Positions 1-10,132 of a DNA stretch of 64,000 bases are shown in pieces. The notes under the pieces were generated by a model, which was not told the origin of the DNA, did no database searches, and was given only the letters and a program-made list of their open reading frames with translations. The stretch is taken from the NCBI GenBank assembly GCA_029266425.1, contig JAQSWY010000004.1:1-64000 (forward strand), read 5' to 3'. A program made the position numbers and the translations under genes. This stretch comes from Xanthobacteraceae bacterium (GTDB taxonomy: Bacteria > Pseudomonadota > Alphaproteobacteria > Rhizobiales > Xanthobacteraceae). Numbering within the stretch: position 1 is the first letter of the stretch; every line of letters begins with the position of its first letter.

Positions 1-290
1 CGCTGCGCAGCCCGCTCCGGATCGACCTTGTTCAGCGCCTCGAAGATGCGGTCGGAACCCGACGGATGGTCGGCGCGTGTCATCACCGCCTCGAAGCCGG
101 CCTTCACCACCGCCTCGCGCACGCTCTCGGTGTCGGTGGCGACCACGACCCGGCCGATATTTGCCGCGGCGGAACGCCGCGCCACTTCGACGATCATCGG
201 CCGCCCACCGACGTCGGCCAGCGGCTTTCCCGGCAAGCGGGTCGATGCCATGCGCGCGGGAACAAGTATCAGCGTGTCGGATGAGGGCAT
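1..290 (-). CDS. kdsB: 3-deoxy-manno-octulosonate cytidylyltransferase, N-terminal part (partial)
   Basis: Reading leftward from ATG at 290, the translation opens with the KdsB nucleotide-binding segment [18 protein letters not shown], followed by [10 protein letters not shown], then [16 protein letters not shown], all typical of CMP-Kdo synthetase. The enzyme activates Kdo with CTP in the cytoplasm for lipopolysaccharide core synthesis. Only about 96 codons are inside the window; the remainder of the usual ~250 aa lies beyond position 1. It is divergent from the cytochrome gene at 515, with a 224-bp gap in which I see no distinct site. The family match is strong; the symbol rests on these motifs only. 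Confidence 0.9.
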   Translation of the reverse strand, partial: MPSSDTLILVPARMASTRLPGKPLADVGGRPMIVEVARRSAAANIGRVVVATDTESVREAVVKAGFEAVMTRADHPSGSDRIFEALNKVDPERAAQ

Positions 291-514
291 CTGCCCGCCT
301 CGGGGAAGTAGATTCAGGGGTGGTGCCACGCTCCCGCCCGGTGGCGAAACGTAGCAACTGCGGGCGGCTTATACGGGTTGCACGGCCACCGTCAAAATGA
401 TTAGTTCCCGCCCGCCGTTGGCGCCCGTGAAGGGCGGCTGTTACCATTGAACGGCGCGGGGTGCGGACCTGCCGGAGGTGCCCGTTCCCCGTTCTTCGAG
501 GGAGCCGAATTTCG

Positions 515-1333
515 ATGGACAGCTTCGAGCTGAACAAGATCGCCGGTGCCATACTTGGCACGCTGACCTTCACGCTCGGATTGAGCATCGTTTCCGACAT
601 CATCTTCTCCCACCATCCGCCAGAGAAGCCCGGCTTCGAGATCGTGGTGAAGGAAGCCTCCAGCGGCGAGGCGCAGGCCGCGGCCCCGGCCGACGTGCCG
701 ATCGCCAACCTGCTGGGCGCAGCAAACGTCGAGCGCGGCGCGGCACAGGCCAAGAAGTGCGGCGCCTGCCACAATTTCGTCGAGGGCGCCGGTGCCAAGG
801 TCGGCCCGGACCTTTACGGCATTGTGGGCCGCCAGGTCGCCAGCGCGCCCGGGTTCGCCTATTCCGCGGCTATGAAGGCGCATGGCGGCACCTGGACCTT
901 CCAGGAGCTGTCGGACTTCATCAAGAACCCGAAGGCCGACATTCCGGGCACCGCGATGGGCTTCGCCGGCCTCGCCAAGGAGACCGATCGCGCCGACCTC
1001 CTGGCCTACCTGAACACGCTGTCGCACAGCCCGCAGCCGCTACCGAAGCCCGAGCCGGCCGCCGCACCGGCCGGGGCCGCACCCGCGGCGGGCGAGAAGC
1101 CGGCCGACGCCAAGCCGGCCGATGCCAAGCCCGCGGAACCCGCCGCCGCTCCGGCTGCTCCTGCCCCCGCCGCTCCCGCGACCGCCGAGCCGAAGCCGGC
1201 CGAGCCCGCGACCTCGGCTCCGGCACACCCTTCGCCGGCGCCCGGCGATGCCGGCGCAGGCAGCGCTGCACCTCCCCAGCCGCAGCCCGCTCCGGAAGCC
1301 CCGGCCGCTCCGGCGACGCCGCCGCCCCAGTGA
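515..1333 (+). CDS. membrane-anchored c-type cytochrome with long Ala/Pro-rich tail
   Basis: The chosen start (MDSFELNKIAG) is preceded by GAGGGAG at good spacing; an in-frame ATG at 461 has no such site. An N-terminal hydrophobic segment (about residues 8-30) acts as an uncleaved anchor. The haem motif CGACH lies in KKCGACHNFVEGAGAKVGPDL, and a downstream GTAMGFAG supplies the methionine ligand, as in CycM/cytochrome c552 proteins that carry electrons between the bc1 complex and oxidases. After about residue 175 the protein becomes a ~95-residue Ala/Pro/Lys/Glu tail, much longer than in ordinary CycM. The tail is probably a periplasmic linker with no fold I recognise. Confidence 0.88.
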   Translation: MDSFELNKIAGAILGTLTFTLGLSIVSDIIFSHHPPEKPGFEIVVKEASSGEAQAAAPADVPIANLLGAANVERGAAQAKKCGACHNFVEGAGAKVGPDLYGIVGRQVASAPGFAYSAAMKAHGGTWTFQELSDFIKNPKADIPGTAMGFAGLAKETDRADLLAYLNTLSHSPQPLPKPEPAAAPAGAAPAAGEKPADAKPADAKPAEPAAAPAAPAPAAPATAEPKPAEPATSAPAHPSPAPGDAGAGSAAPPQPQPAPEAPAAPATPPPQ

Positions 1334-1350
1334 GGTCGCGGCACCAGCGC

Positions 1351-1390
1351 GACGCCGTGCGCTAAACATTGCGCGGCGTTCATGTTTTTC
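1351..1390 (+). terminator. possible rho-independent terminator after the cytochrome gene
   Basis: ACGCC and GCGC segments pair with GCGC and GGCGT across an A-rich loop, with a small bulge, followed by TGTTTTT. The position just after the cytochrome stop fits, but the stem is imperfect. Confidence 0.4.
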
Positions 1391-1518
1391 ACGATCACGT
1401 CAGGCCGGCGGCGCTTCGCGCCCCGGCCTTATTCTTTTCCGAACGTAACTCGCCATAATGGACGGATGGCCGGCGCGATCGCCGGGCCTGTCCTGCCAAC
1501 AGCAAAGGGATGCCACGG

Positions 1519-3504
1519 ATGAGGAGCCGCAACAGGACGACCGTGCTCGCCTGCGCCGCGCTGATGCTCGCGTTCAGTGGACTAGCTGCGCCGAGCCTCG
1601 CGCAGACCGCACCCGCCGCGCCCGATGCCCCTGCCCAAAGCGGCGCTCCCCCCGCCGCTGCCGATCCCAAGGCACCGCCGTCGGAAATGCCGTCGCCGGC
1701 CGTCGTGCCGCCCGACCTCGCCCCCAGCGAGGCGCCGCAATGGCGGCACGCCGTCGCGCTGCTCGGTACGCCGAAATACCCGCCGGATTTCAAGCATTTC
1801 GACTATGTGAACCCGAATGCGCCAAAAGGCGGCCTGGTGCGGCTCTCCGACAACGGCACCTTCGACACGCTCAACGACATTATCCCGCGCGGCAATCCGG
1901 CCATCGGGCTCAACCTGATCTACGACACGCTGATGGCGCCCTCGTCCGACGAAGTGGCGACCGAATACGGCTTGCTGGCCGACGCGGTGCGCTATCCCAC
2001 GGACTTCTCCTCCGTCACCTACCGGCTGCGCCCCGAGGCGAAGTGGCATGACGGCAAGCCGGTGACGCCGGACGACGTGGTGTGGTCGTTCGAAGCGCTG
2101 ACCAAGAACAATCCGCAGCAGGCCTTCTATTACAGCCACGTCAAGAAGGCCGAGGTGACCGGCGAGCGCGAGGTGACCTTCAGCTTCGACCAGACTGGAA
2201 ATCGCGAATTGCCGCAGATCGTCGGCCAGCTCCGGGTGATGCCGAAGCACTGGTGGACCGCGAACGACGCCTCCGGCAAGCCGCGCGACATCTCGCAGGG
2301 CACGCTGGAGGTTCCGCTCGGTGGCGGTGCCTACAGGATCAAGCAGATGGTGCCCGGCCGCACGATTTCCTATGAGCGAGTGCCGGACTATTGGGCCGCC
2401 CAGCTGCCGGTGAATGTCGGCACCAATAATTTCGACGAGCAGCGCTACGACTATTTCCGCGACGAGACAGTGGAGCTGGAGGCCTTCAAGGGCGACCAGT
2501 ACGATTTCCGTGTCGAAAGCTCCGCCAAGGACTGGGCCACCGCCTATGATTTCCCGGCGGTGAAAGCCGGCAAGGTGATCCTTGAGGAGTTTCCCAATCG
2601 CGCCTCTGGCTCCATGCAGGCCTTCATCCCGAACCTGCGTCGCGAGAAGTTCCAGAACCAGAAGGTGCGGCGGGCGCTCAACTATGCGCTCGATTTCGAC
2701 GGCATGAACCGCACGCTGTTCTTCGGCGCCTATAAGCGGACCTCGAGCTACTTCCAGAACACCGAGCTCGCCTCCTCCGGCCTGCCGCAGGGCAAGGAGC
2801 TGGCGATCCTGGAAGGCGTGAAGGATCTGGTGCCAGCCAGCGTCTTCACCACGCCTTACGAGAACCCGCCTTCGGGCGGTGAAGATGTTCGGCGCGGCAA
2901 CTTGCGCGAGGCCGCAAGGCTGTTCAAGGAAGCCGGCTATGAGGTGAAGGGCGGCAAGCTGGTCAACGCCAAGGGCGAGCCCTTCACAATCGAGCTGCTG
3001 ATCGCCAATCCGGCGTTCGAGCGTGTCGCGCTGTTCTACAAGCCGACGCTGGAGCGGCTCGGCGTCACCGTCAATGTGCGCCAGGTCGACACCTCGCAAT
3101 ACATCAACCGCATCCGGGCGCGCGATTTCGACATGATCGTCAGCGTCTGGGGCCAATCGCTCTCGCCCGGCAATGAGCAGCGCGAGTACTGGGGCTCGGC
3201 TTCGGCCGACCGCGAGGGCTCGGCGAACTATGCCGGCATCAAGGATCCCGGCATCGACGCGCTGATCGAGAAGGTGATCTACGCCAAGGACCGCGAAGAG
3301 CTGGTCGCCGCCACCCACGCGCTCGACCGCGTGCTGCTGGCCCACGACTATGTGGTCCCGGGCTGGAATTACGGCTTCCTGCGGACCGCGCGCTGGAACC
3401 GGTTCTCGCGGCCGGAGAAGCTACCGGAATATGGTCTCGGCTCCTTTCCCACCATCTGGTGGTGGGATGAGGCCAAGGCCAAGGCGACCGGAGGCGCGAA
3501 GTGA
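1519..3504 (+). CDS. ABC transporter substrate-binding protein, family 5 (YejA-like), copy 1
   Basis: This is a periplasmic binding protein for oligopeptide or microcin C-type import. It has a signal peptide (about residues 1-30 ending near PSLAQ), then a Pro/Ala-rich linker, then the SBP_bac_5 fold: FDYVNPNAPKGG, LIYDTLM, RLRPEAKWHDGKPVTPDDV and ERVPDYWA. In-frame ATGs occur at 1510 and 1519; AAGGGA at 1505 is correctly spaced only for 1519. It is the first gene of a five-gene operon and its stop overlaps the start of the second binding protein. The specific ligand is not evident; YejA assignments rest on the two-SBP/YejBEF arrangement common in rhizobia. Confidence 0.9.
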   Translation: MRSRNRTTVLACAALMLAFSGLAAPSLAQTAPAAPDAPAQSGAPPAAADPKAPPSEMPSPAVVPPDLAPSEAPQWRHAVALLGTPKYPPDFKHFDYVNPNAPKGGLVRLSDNGTFDTLNDIIPRGNPAIGLNLIYDTLMAPSSDEVATEYGLLADAVRYPTDFSSVTYRLRPEAKWHDGKPVTPDDVVWSFEALTKNNPQQAFYYSHVKKAEVTGEREVTFSFDQTGNRELPQIVGQLRVMPKHWWTANDASGKPRDISQGTLEVPLGGGAYRIKQMVPGRTISYERVPDYWAAQLPVNVGTNNFDEQRYDYFRDETVELEAFKGDQYDFRVESSAKDWATAYDFPAVKAGKVILEEFPNRASGSMQAFIPNLRREKFQNQKVRRALNYALDFDGMNRTLFFGAYKRTSSYFQNTELASSGLPQGKELAILEGVKDLVPASVFTTPYENPPSGGEDVRRGNLREAARLFKEAGYEVKGGKLVNAKGEPFTIELLIANPAFERVALFYKPTLERLGVTVNVRQVDTSQYINRIRARDFDMIVSVWGQSLSPGNEQREYWGSASADREGSANYAGIKDPGIDALIEKVIYAKDREELVAATHALDRVLLAHDYVVPGWNYGFLRTARWNRFSRPEKLPEYGLGSFPTIWWWDEAKAKATGGAK

Positions 3505-5441
3505 GCCGGGGCTTCCTCGCCCCCACTTCGCCATACCGGCCGGAGCGCGCATCGGGCGGGCAAAGCCGGGATGACGGCAATGTCACGCGCCGCCATGTGC
3601 TCACGCTTGCAGCCGGCGCCCTTGCCGCACCGCTGCTGGTGCGACGCAGCCTGGCGCAGGACGCGCCGGCACCCGCGACGACCGCCGAGCGCCACGGCCT
3701 CTCCGCCTTCGGCGACCTGAAATACCCGGCCGATTTCGCCCATTTCGACTATGTCGACCCCAAGGCGCCGAAAGGCGGCAGCTTCTCGCAGGTCGGCCCG
3801 ACCGCCGCCTATAATCAGGCGTTCCAGACCTTCAATTCGCTCAACGGCTATATCCTCAAGGGCGACGGGGCACAGGGCATCGACCTGACCTTCGATACGC
3901 TGATGGCGCGAGCCTTCGACGAGCCGGACGCCGCCTATGGCCTCGTTGCGAAGTCCGTCGCCATTTCGGAGGACGGCACGCTCTACCGCTTCCGGCTGCG
4001 CCCCGAGGCGCGCTTCCATGACGGCAGCCTGATCACCGCCGAGGACGTCGCCTTCTCGCTGAACATCCTCAAGGAGAAGGGCCACCCCATCATCGCGCAG
4101 AGCCTGAGCGAGATGACGGGCGCCGAGGCCGAGGGGACCGAGATTGCCGTGGTGCGCTTCACTCCCAGGCGGGCGCGCGACGTGCCGCTGATCGTGGCGA
4201 CGCTGCCGATCTTCTCCAAGGCGTACTACGCGACAAAGCCGTTCGACGAGAGCACGCTGGAGCCGCCGCTCGGCTCCGGGCCCTACAAGGTCGGCAAGTT
4301 CGAGGTGGGGCGTTTCATCGCCTATGAGCGCGTGCCGGACTATTGGGGCAAGGACCTGCCGGTGAACCGCGGCGTCAATAATTTCGATGTGGTGCGCTTC
4401 GAGTATTTCCGCGACCGCGATGTCGGCTTCGAGGCCTTCAAGGGCAAGGCTTACCTCTTCCGCGAGGAGTTCACCGCGCGCTCCTGGGCCACCGGCTATG
4501 ATTTTCCGGCGCTCAAGGACGGCCGGGTGAAGAAGACCGAGATCCCCGACGAGACGCCTTCCGGCGCGCAGGGCTGGTTCCTCAATCTGCGCCGCCCCCA
4601 ATTCGCCGATCGACGGGTGCGCGAGGCGCTGTCCTACGCGTTCGATTTCGAGTGGACCAACAAGAACCTGATGTTCGGCCTCTATAAGAGGACGCACTCG
4701 TTCTTCGAGAATTCCGACCTCAAGGCGGAGGGTCCTGCCGGCCCGGACGAGATCGCCTTGATCGAGCGCATTCGCGACAAGCTCAGCGCGCAGGCGCTGG
4801 AGGAGCTCAAGGGCGACCCCTGGTCGCCGCCCATCTCCGACGGCTCCGGCCAGGATCGCACGCTGTTGCGTAAGGCGACGCAATTGCTCCGCGAGGCCGG
4901 CTGGAGCATCAAGGACGGCCGCCTGGTCAACGCCAAGGGCGAGGCCATGACGATCGAGTTCCTCGACGATGAGGGCTCGCTGGAGCGCCATACCGCGCCC
5001 TTCATCAAGAACCTCAAGGTGCTCGGCATCTCCGCCTCGTTCCGCCTGGTGGACCCGCCGCAATACCAGCGACGGCTCAACGATTTCGACTTCGATGCCA
5101 CGGTGCGGCGCTTCTCGGTCTCGACCGTGCCGGGGGAATCGCTGCGCGCCTTCATGGGCTCGCAGGCGGCGAAGACGCCGGGCTCGAACAATCTCTCCGG
5201 CATCGCCAATCCCGCGATCGACACGCTGGTCGACACGGTGATCGTTGCCAATACCCGCGAGGACCTGCGCACCGCCTGCAAGGTGCTGGATCGGCTGCTG
5301 CGTGCCGGTCGCTATTGGGTGCCGCAATGGTATTCGGGCGCGCACCGCATCGCCTATTGGGATACCTTCGAGCATCCAAGCGTGCCGCCTCCGAAATATG
5401 ACCGGGCGATCCCGCTGACCTGGTGGGCGAAGCCGGAGTGA
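3501..5441 (+). CDS. ABC transporter substrate-binding protein, family 5 (YejA-like), copy 2
   Basis: This is a paralogue of the preceding binding protein, sharing FDYVDPKAPKGG, RLRPEARFHDGSLITAEDV and YERVPDYWGKDLPVNRG. The frame begins at GTG 3501, overlapping the upstream stop by four bases. The first ~29 codons are unconserved-looking, then a twin-arginine-like signal follows (TRRHVLTLAAGALAAPLL ending SLAQ). The DNA of the leader resembles the dispersed intergenic repeats (GCCGGGATGACGG), so the start may be an artefact of repeat insertion; no better in-frame start was found. Two binding proteins per transporter suggests two related ligands or partial redundancy. Confidence 0.85.
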   Translation: MSRGFLAPTSPYRPERASGGQSRDDGNVTRRHVLTLAAGALAAPLLVRRSLAQDAPAPATTAERHGLSAFGDLKYPADFAHFDYVDPKAPKGGSFSQVGPTAAYNQAFQTFNSLNGYILKGDGAQGIDLTFDTLMARAFDEPDAAYGLVAKSVAISEDGTLYRFRLRPEARFHDGSLITAEDVAFSLNILKEKGHPIIAQSLSEMTGAEAEGTEIAVVRFTPRRARDVPLIVATLPIFSKAYYATKPFDESTLEPPLGSGPYKVGKFEVGRFIAYERVPDYWGKDLPVNRGVNNFDVVRFEYFRDRDVGFEAFKGKAYLFREEFTARSWATGYDFPALKDGRVKKTEIPDETPSGAQGWFLNLRRPQFADRRVREALSYAFDFEWTNKNLMFGLYKRTHSFFENSDLKAEGPAGPDEIALIERIRDKLSAQALEELKGDPWSPPISDGSGQDRTLLRKATQLLREAGWSIKDGRLVNAKGEAMTIEFLDDEGSLERHTAPFIKNLKVLGISASFRLVDPPQYQRRLNDFDFDATVRRFSVSTVPGESLRAFMGSQAAKTPGSNNLSGIANPAIDTLVDTVIVANTREDLRTACKVLDRLLRAGRYWVPQWYSGAHRIAYWDTFEHPSVPPPKYDRAIPLTWWAKPE

Positions 5442-5457
5442 GACAGCTTTTTCAACG

Positions 5458-5472
5458 ACCTCATCCTGAGGT
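5458..5472. repeat. short dispersed palindrome (family B)
   Basis: ACCTCATCCTGAGGT is an inverted repeat (ACCTCA/TGAGGT) in the 128-bp gap between the second binding protein and yejB. The same core recurs near 11620 and, rearranged, near 19690. Confidence 0.6.
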
Positions 5473-5569
5473 CGCCGGGAAAGACGACATTGCACCTAAA
5501 CAACCCTTAAGTTGACGCCGCCGCCCCCACCCGCCACGCTGCCATCTCCTCGGGAGGACGCCCGAACCG

Positions 5570-6676
5570 ATGCTCGCCTACATCATCCGACGCCTCGCAC
5601 TCATGGTGCCGACCATCATCGGGATCATGCTGATCTCCTTCGTGGTCGTGCAGTTCGCGCCCGGCGGTCCGGTCGAGCGCGTCATCGCCCAGCTCACCGG
5701 CGAGGGCTCCTCCGCCACCCAGCGCATCTCGGGCGGCGGCGGCGATTTCGGCAGCATGCAGCAGGGCGGGCGGCCCGGCGACCCGACCTCCTCGAAATAT
5801 CGCGGCGCCCAAGGGCTCGACCCCGCCTTCATCAAACAGCTGGAGAAGCAGTTCGGGTTCGACAAGCCGGCCTATGAGCGCTTCGGCCTGATGCTGTGGA
5901 ACTATGCCCGCTTCGATTTCGGGCACTCCTATTTCCGCGACATCTCGGTGCTGGACCTCATCAAGGAGAAGATGCCGGTCTCGATCTCGCTCGGCCTCTG
6001 GATGATGCTCATCAGCTATGGCATCTCGATCCCCCTCGGCATCGCCAAGGCGGTGCGCGACGGCTCGCGCTTCGATGTGTGGACCTCGGCGGTCATCATC
6101 ATCGGCTATGCGATACCGGGCTTCCTGTTCGCCATCCTGCTCATCATCCTGTTCGCCGGCGGCTCCTTCTTCTCCTGGTTCCCGTTGCGCGGCCTCACCT
6201 CGGACAATTGGGACCAGCTCTCGCTGGCAGGGAAGGCGCTGGATTATTTCTGGCACCTGATCCTGCCCATCATCTCCATGGTGCTGGGCGCCTTCGCCAC
6301 CACCGCCCTGCTCACCAAGAACTCGTTCCTCGACGAGATCCGAAAGCAGTATGTCGTCACTGCGCGCATGAAAGGGCTTTCCGAGCGACGCGTGCTCTAT
6401 GGCCACGTGTTCCGCAACGCCATGCTCATCGTGATCGCCGGCTTCCCGGGTGCCTTCGTCGGCGCGTTCTTCACCGGCGCGCTGCTGATCGAGACCATCT
6501 TCTCGCTGGACGGCCTTGGCCTGCTCGGCTTCGAGAGCGTGCTCAACCGCGATTATCCGGTCGTCTTCGCCAATCTCTACATCTTCTCGCTGGTCGGCCT
6601 CGCGGTGAACCTCATCTCCGATCTCACCTACACCTGGGTCGATCCGCGCATCGACTTCGAGACGCGGGAGGTCTGA
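5570..6676 (+). CDS. yejB: peptide/microcin C-type ABC transporter permease (YejB-like)
   Basis: This inner-membrane permease has an N-terminal membrane segment ([25 protein letters not shown]), a ~90-residue periplasmic loop and five further hydrophobic segments. The permease coupling motif region reads [25 protein letters not shown]. The large N-terminal loop containing GGG/EGSS-rich sequence is typical of YejB rather than DppB. It starts at ATG 5570 after a GGGAGG-like site and is followed directly (stop TGA, next start GTG) by the second permease. It forms the heterodimeric channel with the 6677 gene. Confidence 0.9.
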   Translation: MLAYIIRRLALMVPTIIGIMLISFVVVQFAPGGPVERVIAQLTGEGSSATQRISGGGGDFGSMQQGGRPGDPTSSKYRGAQGLDPAFIKQLEKQFGFDKPAYERFGLMLWNYARFDFGHSYFRDISVLDLIKEKMPVSISLGLWMMLISYGISIPLGIAKAVRDGSRFDVWTSAVIIIGYAIPGFLFAILLIILFAGGSFFSWFPLRGLTSDNWDQLSLAGKALDYFWHLILPIISMVLGAFATTALLTKNSFLDEIRKQYVVTARMKGLSERRVLYGHVFRNAMLIVIAGFPGAFVGAFFTGALLIETIFSLDGLGLLGFESVLNRDYPVVFANLYIFSLVGLAVNLISDLTYTWVDPRIDFETREV

Positions 6677-7819
6677 GTGGACGCCGGCGTGCTCCCCATC
6701 GAGGCCGCCCCCGTGAAGGCGGACCGGCTGTCGCCGCTCAACCGGCGGCGGCTCGCCAATTTCCGTCGCAACCGCCGCGGCTGGTGGAGCTTCTGGATCT
6801 TCACCGTTCTGTTCGTGCTGAGCCTGGGCGCCGAGTTCATCGCCAACGACAAGCCGTTCCTGGTCGAATATGACGGCGGCTATTATTTCCCCGGGTTCAA
6901 GGCGTACCCTGAGACCACCTTCGGCGGCGATTTCGAGACCGAGGCCGATTATCGCGACCCCTATCTGCAGAAGCTGGTCGCGGAAAAGGGCGGCTGGATG
7001 ATCTGGCCGCCGATCCGCTACAGCTACGACACCCACAATCTCGATCTGCCCACCCCGGCGCCCTCGCCGCCTACCTGGATGCTCACCGATGCGCAGTGCG
7101 AGCCGATCGCCACGAAGCTCGGCGGCAAGGGCTGCGGGGCGCTGGAATGGAACTGGCTCGGCACCGACGACCAGGGCCGCGACGTGGTCGCCCGGCTGAT
7201 CTACGGCTTCCGCATCTCGGTGCTGTTCGGGTTGATCCTCACCGTGATCTCCTCGATCATCGGCGTCGCCGCGGGCGCGGTGCAGGGATATTTCGGCGGC
7301 TGGACCGACCTCATCTTCCAGCGCTTCATCGAGATCTGGACCGCGATCCCCGCGCTCTATCTGCTGCTCATCATCTCCTCGGTGCTGGTGCCGGGCTTCT
7401 GGGTGCTGCTCGGCATATTGCTGCTGTTCTCCTGGGTGGCGCTGGTCGGGCTGGTGCGCGCCGAATTCCTCAGGGCACGCAATTTCGAGTATGTGCAGGC
7501 CGCCCGCGCGCTCGGCGTTTCCAACGGCGTCATCATGTGGCGGCACATGCTGCCCAACGCCATGGTGGCGACGCTGACCATGATGCCCTTCATCGTCTCC
7601 TCCTCCGTCATGACGCTGACCGCGCTCGACTTCCTCGGCTTCGGCCTGCCGCCCGGCTCGCCCTCGCTCGGCGAATTGCTGGCGCAGGGCAAGGCGAACG
7701 TGCAGGCCCCGTGGCTGGGCCTGACCGGCTTCTTCACCGTCGCCATCATGCTGAGCCTCCTGATCTTCATCGGCGAGGCGGTGCGCGACGCGTTCGACCC
7801 GAGAAAGACGTTCCGCTGA
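6677..7819 (+). CDS. yejE: peptide/microcin C-type ABC transporter permease (YejE-like)
   Basis: This is the second permease subunit. The N-terminal segment (RRLANFRRNRRGWWSFWIF) precedes the first membrane helix. A ~150-residue periplasmic region carries the YejE-type IWPPIRYSYDT and WNWLGTDDQGRDVVARLIYG segments, followed by a transmembrane bundle with the coupling motif region YVQAARALGVSNGVIMWRHMLPNAM. The GTG start abuts the upstream stop; no ATG precedes the conserved region. Its stop overlaps the ATPase start as ATGA, indicating translational coupling. Confidence 0.9.
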   Translation: MDAGVLPIEAAPVKADRLSPLNRRRLANFRRNRRGWWSFWIFTVLFVLSLGAEFIANDKPFLVEYDGGYYFPGFKAYPETTFGGDFETEADYRDPYLQKLVAEKGGWMIWPPIRYSYDTHNLDLPTPAPSPPTWMLTDAQCEPIATKLGGKGCGALEWNWLGTDDQGRDVVARLIYGFRISVLFGLILTVISSIIGVAAGAVQGYFGGWTDLIFQRFIEIWTAIPALYLLLIISSVLVPGFWVLLGILLLFSWVALVGLVRAEFLRARNFEYVQAARALGVSNGVIMWRHMLPNAMVATLTMMPFIVSSSVMTLTALDFLGFGLPPGSPSLGELLAQGKANVQAPWLGLTGFFTVAIMLSLLIFIGEAVRDAFDPRKTFR

Positions 7820-9450
7820 TGAATGACGACACCCCCCTGCTCTCGGTCCGCGGGCTCTCGGTCGCCTTCGCCTCGGAAGAGCGCACCCTGCTCGCCGTCG
7901 ACCGGGTCTCGTTCGATGTGCGGCGCGGCGAGACGGTGGCCCTCGTCGGGGAATCGGGTTCCGGCAAGTCGGTCACCGCGCTCTCGGTGCTGAAGCTGCT
8001 GCCGCCCTCCGCCACCCATCCCTCGGGCGAGGTGCGGTTCAATGGCGAGAACCTCATCGCCATGAACGAGAGCCAGATCCGCAAGGTGCGCGGCAATGAC
8101 GTGACCATGGTGTTCCAGGAGCCGATGACCTCGCTCAACCCGCTGCACACGGTGGAGCGGCAGATCACGGAAATCCTGTCGATCCATCGCGGCCTTTCCG
8201 GCAATGCGGCGCGCAAGCGGGTGATCGAGCTGTTGACCGAAGTCGGTATCCCCGAGCCCGAGACCCGGCTCGGCTCCTATCCGCACCAGCTCTCCGGCGG
8301 GCAGCGCCAGCGGGTGATGATCGCCGTGGCGCTCGCCAATGAGCCGAAGCTGCTGATCGCCGACGAGCCGACCACCGCGCTGGACGTCACCGTGCAGGCG
8401 CAGATCCTGAAGCTGTTGAAGGAATTGCAGAGCCGGCTCGGCATGGCGATGCTGTTCATCACTCACGACCTCGGTATCGTCCGCAAGATCGCCGATCGGG
8501 TCTGCGTGATGAACAATGGCAAGATCGTCGAGACCGGCCCGGTCGCCGACGTGTTCCGCGCCCCGCAGCATCCCTACACGCGCGAGCTGATCGCGGCCCA
8601 GCCCAAAGGCGACCCGGCGCCGACCCACCCCAATGAGCCGGTGGTGATGGAGACCACCGACCTCAAGGTGTGGTTCCCGATCAAGCGCGGCGTGCTGCGC
8701 AAGACGGTCGGCCATATCAAGGCGGTGGACGGCGTCTCGGTCGCGATCCGCAAGGGCGAGACGCTCGGCGTGGTCGGCGAGAGCGGCTCCGGCAAGACCA
8801 CGCTCGGCCTTGCCTTGATCCGGCTGATCTCGAGCAAGGGGCCGATCGTCTTCATGGGCAAGCCGGTCGATACGCTCGGCTTCAGCGAAATGCGCCCGCA
8901 GCGCAGCGAGATGCAGATCGTGTTCCAGGATCCGTTCGGCTCACTCAGCCCGCGCATGTCGATCGCCGACATTGTCGGCGAGGGCCTGCGGGTGCACCAG
9001 CCGGAACTGTCCGTCGCCGCCCGCGAGGACAAGGTGATCGCCGCGCTCAAGGATGTCGGGCTCGATCCGGCAAGCCGCCATCGCTACCCGCATGAATTCT
9101 CCGGCGGCCAGCGCCAGCGCGTCGCCATTGCCCGCGCCGCGGTGCTGGAACCGTCCTTCATCGTGCTCGATGAGCCGACCAGCGCGCTCGACATGATCGT
9201 GCAGGCGCAGATCGTCGACCTGCTGCGCGATCTCCAGCAGCGCCGCGGCCTCACCTACATGTTCATCAGCCACGATCTGCGGGTCGTCGCCGCGCTCGCC
9301 TCGCGAATCTTGGTGATGCGTCACGGCAAGGTGGTGGAGCAGGGCGCGGCCGTCGACATCTTCAAGAACCCGCAGAGCGACTACACGCGCGCGCTGTTCG
9401 CCGCCGCCTTCAATCTCGAGACGGCGCCGGGCGCCGCGGTGGCGCAATGA
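7819..9450 (+). CDS. yejF: dual-ATPase ABC transporter ATP-binding protein (YejF-like)
   Basis: Two fused ATPase domains energise the importer. Domain 1 has Walker A GESGSGKS, signature LSGGQRQR and Walker [14 protein letters not shown]. Domain 2 has [16 protein letters not shown] and [12 protein letters not shown]. Between the domains is the oligopeptide-transporter C-terminal segment ([14 protein letters not shown]). The open frame extends 241 codons upstream of 7819, but that extension only shadows yejE; the ATG at 7819 overlaps its stop. Length 543 aa is normal for YejF. Its stop overlaps the NUDIX gene start by four bases. Confidence 0.93.
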   Translation: MNDDTPLLSVRGLSVAFASEERTLLAVDRVSFDVRRGETVALVGESGSGKSVTALSVLKLLPPSATHPSGEVRFNGENLIAMNESQIRKVRGNDVTMVFQEPMTSLNPLHTVERQITEILSIHRGLSGNAARKRVIELLTEVGIPEPETRLGSYPHQLSGGQRQRVMIAVALANEPKLLIADEPTTALDVTVQAQILKLLKELQSRLGMAMLFITHDLGIVRKIADRVCVMNNGKIVETGPVADVFRAPQHPYTRELIAAQPKGDPAPTHPNEPVVMETTDLKVWFPIKRGVLRKTVGHIKAVDGVSVAIRKGETLGVVGESGSGKTTLGLALIRLISSKGPIVFMGKPVDTLGFSEMRPQRSEMQIVFQDPFGSLSPRMSIADIVGEGLRVHQPELSVAAREDKVIAALKDVGLDPASRHRYPHEFSGGQRQRVAIARAAVLEPSFIVLDEPTSALDMIVQAQIVDLLRDLQQRRGLTYMFISHDLRVVAALASRILVMRHGKVVEQGAAVDIFKNPQSDYTRALFAAAFNLETAPGAAVAQ

Positions 9451-10082
9451 ACGCTCCGGTCATGGCTCCGGCGAGCGATGGCGCGATCGAGGATCGCGTC
9501 GCCGATGTCATCGTCGGTCCGCCGCAGCCGCTCGGCGATGGGTTCCGGCCTTATGAGCGCTTCGAGGTGCGCGAGGACGGCGCGCATTTCACCCGCGACA
9601 TATTGCGGGTCGGCGAGGTGGTGTCGGTGCTGCCCTACGATCCGGTGCGCCAGCGTTTCGTGCTGATCCGCCAGTTCCGGCTCGCCGCTCATCTCTCAAC
9701 CGGCAAGGGCGACATCGTCGAACTCGTCGCCGGCCGGGTCGATGAAGGCGAGAGCGCGGAAGCGGCGGCCCGGCGTGAGTGCCTGGAGGAGATCGGGGTC
9801 GCGCCGCGGGCGCTGATGCGCGTCTTTTCCTTCCTGCCGACGCCGGGAGTGACCGACGAGCACGCCACGCTGTTCCTCGCCGCGGTCGATTCCAGCGAAG
9901 TGCCAGCGCGGGCCGGTCTCGCCGAGGAGGCCGAGACGACGCACCCGTTCACCGTTCCGGTCACGGAGGCCCTGGCGGCGATCGAGGCGGGGACCGTGGG
10001 CAATCTCTTCCTCATCGGCGCGCTGCAATGGTACGCGCTCAACCCAGCCCGCATCGCCGCATTCCTCGAAGGCGGGAGTTGA
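9447..10082 (+). CDS. NUDIX hydrolase, ADP-ribose pyrophosphatase type
   Basis: The Nudix box is visible as GRVDEGESAEAAARRECLEE followed by IG (consensus GX5EX7REUXEEXGU), after the ADP-ribose pyrophosphatase-like RQFRLAAH segment and before FLPTPGVTDE. Such enzymes hydrolyse ADP-ribose or related nucleotide sugars in the cytoplasm. The start codon overlaps the stop of the ABC ATPase (ATGA), so it is the last gene of that operon, although a functional link is not obvious. Substrate is assigned by family resemblance only. Confidence 0.85.
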   Translation: MNAPVMAPASDGAIEDRVADVIVGPPQPLGDGFRPYERFEVREDGAHFTRDILRVGEVVSVLPYDPVRQRFVLIRQFRLAAHLSTGKGDIVELVAGRVDEGESAEAAARRECLEEIGVAPRALMRVFSFLPTPGVTDEHATLFLAAVDSSEVPARAGLAEEAETTHPFTVPVTEALAAIEAGTVGNLFLIGALQWYALNPARIAAFLEGGS

Positions 10083-10132
10083 GCCTCACCGCCAGCAATG
10101 CCATGGCATTGGCGCTGCAATGGTGAAGCCGG

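Noticed and set aside
5507..7546. 679-codon minus-strand open frame opposite yejB/yejE
   Set aside because: Charged, His/Asp/Glu/Gln-rich composition without any domain, typical of the shadow of a high-GC gene; yejB and yejE are certain on the other strand.
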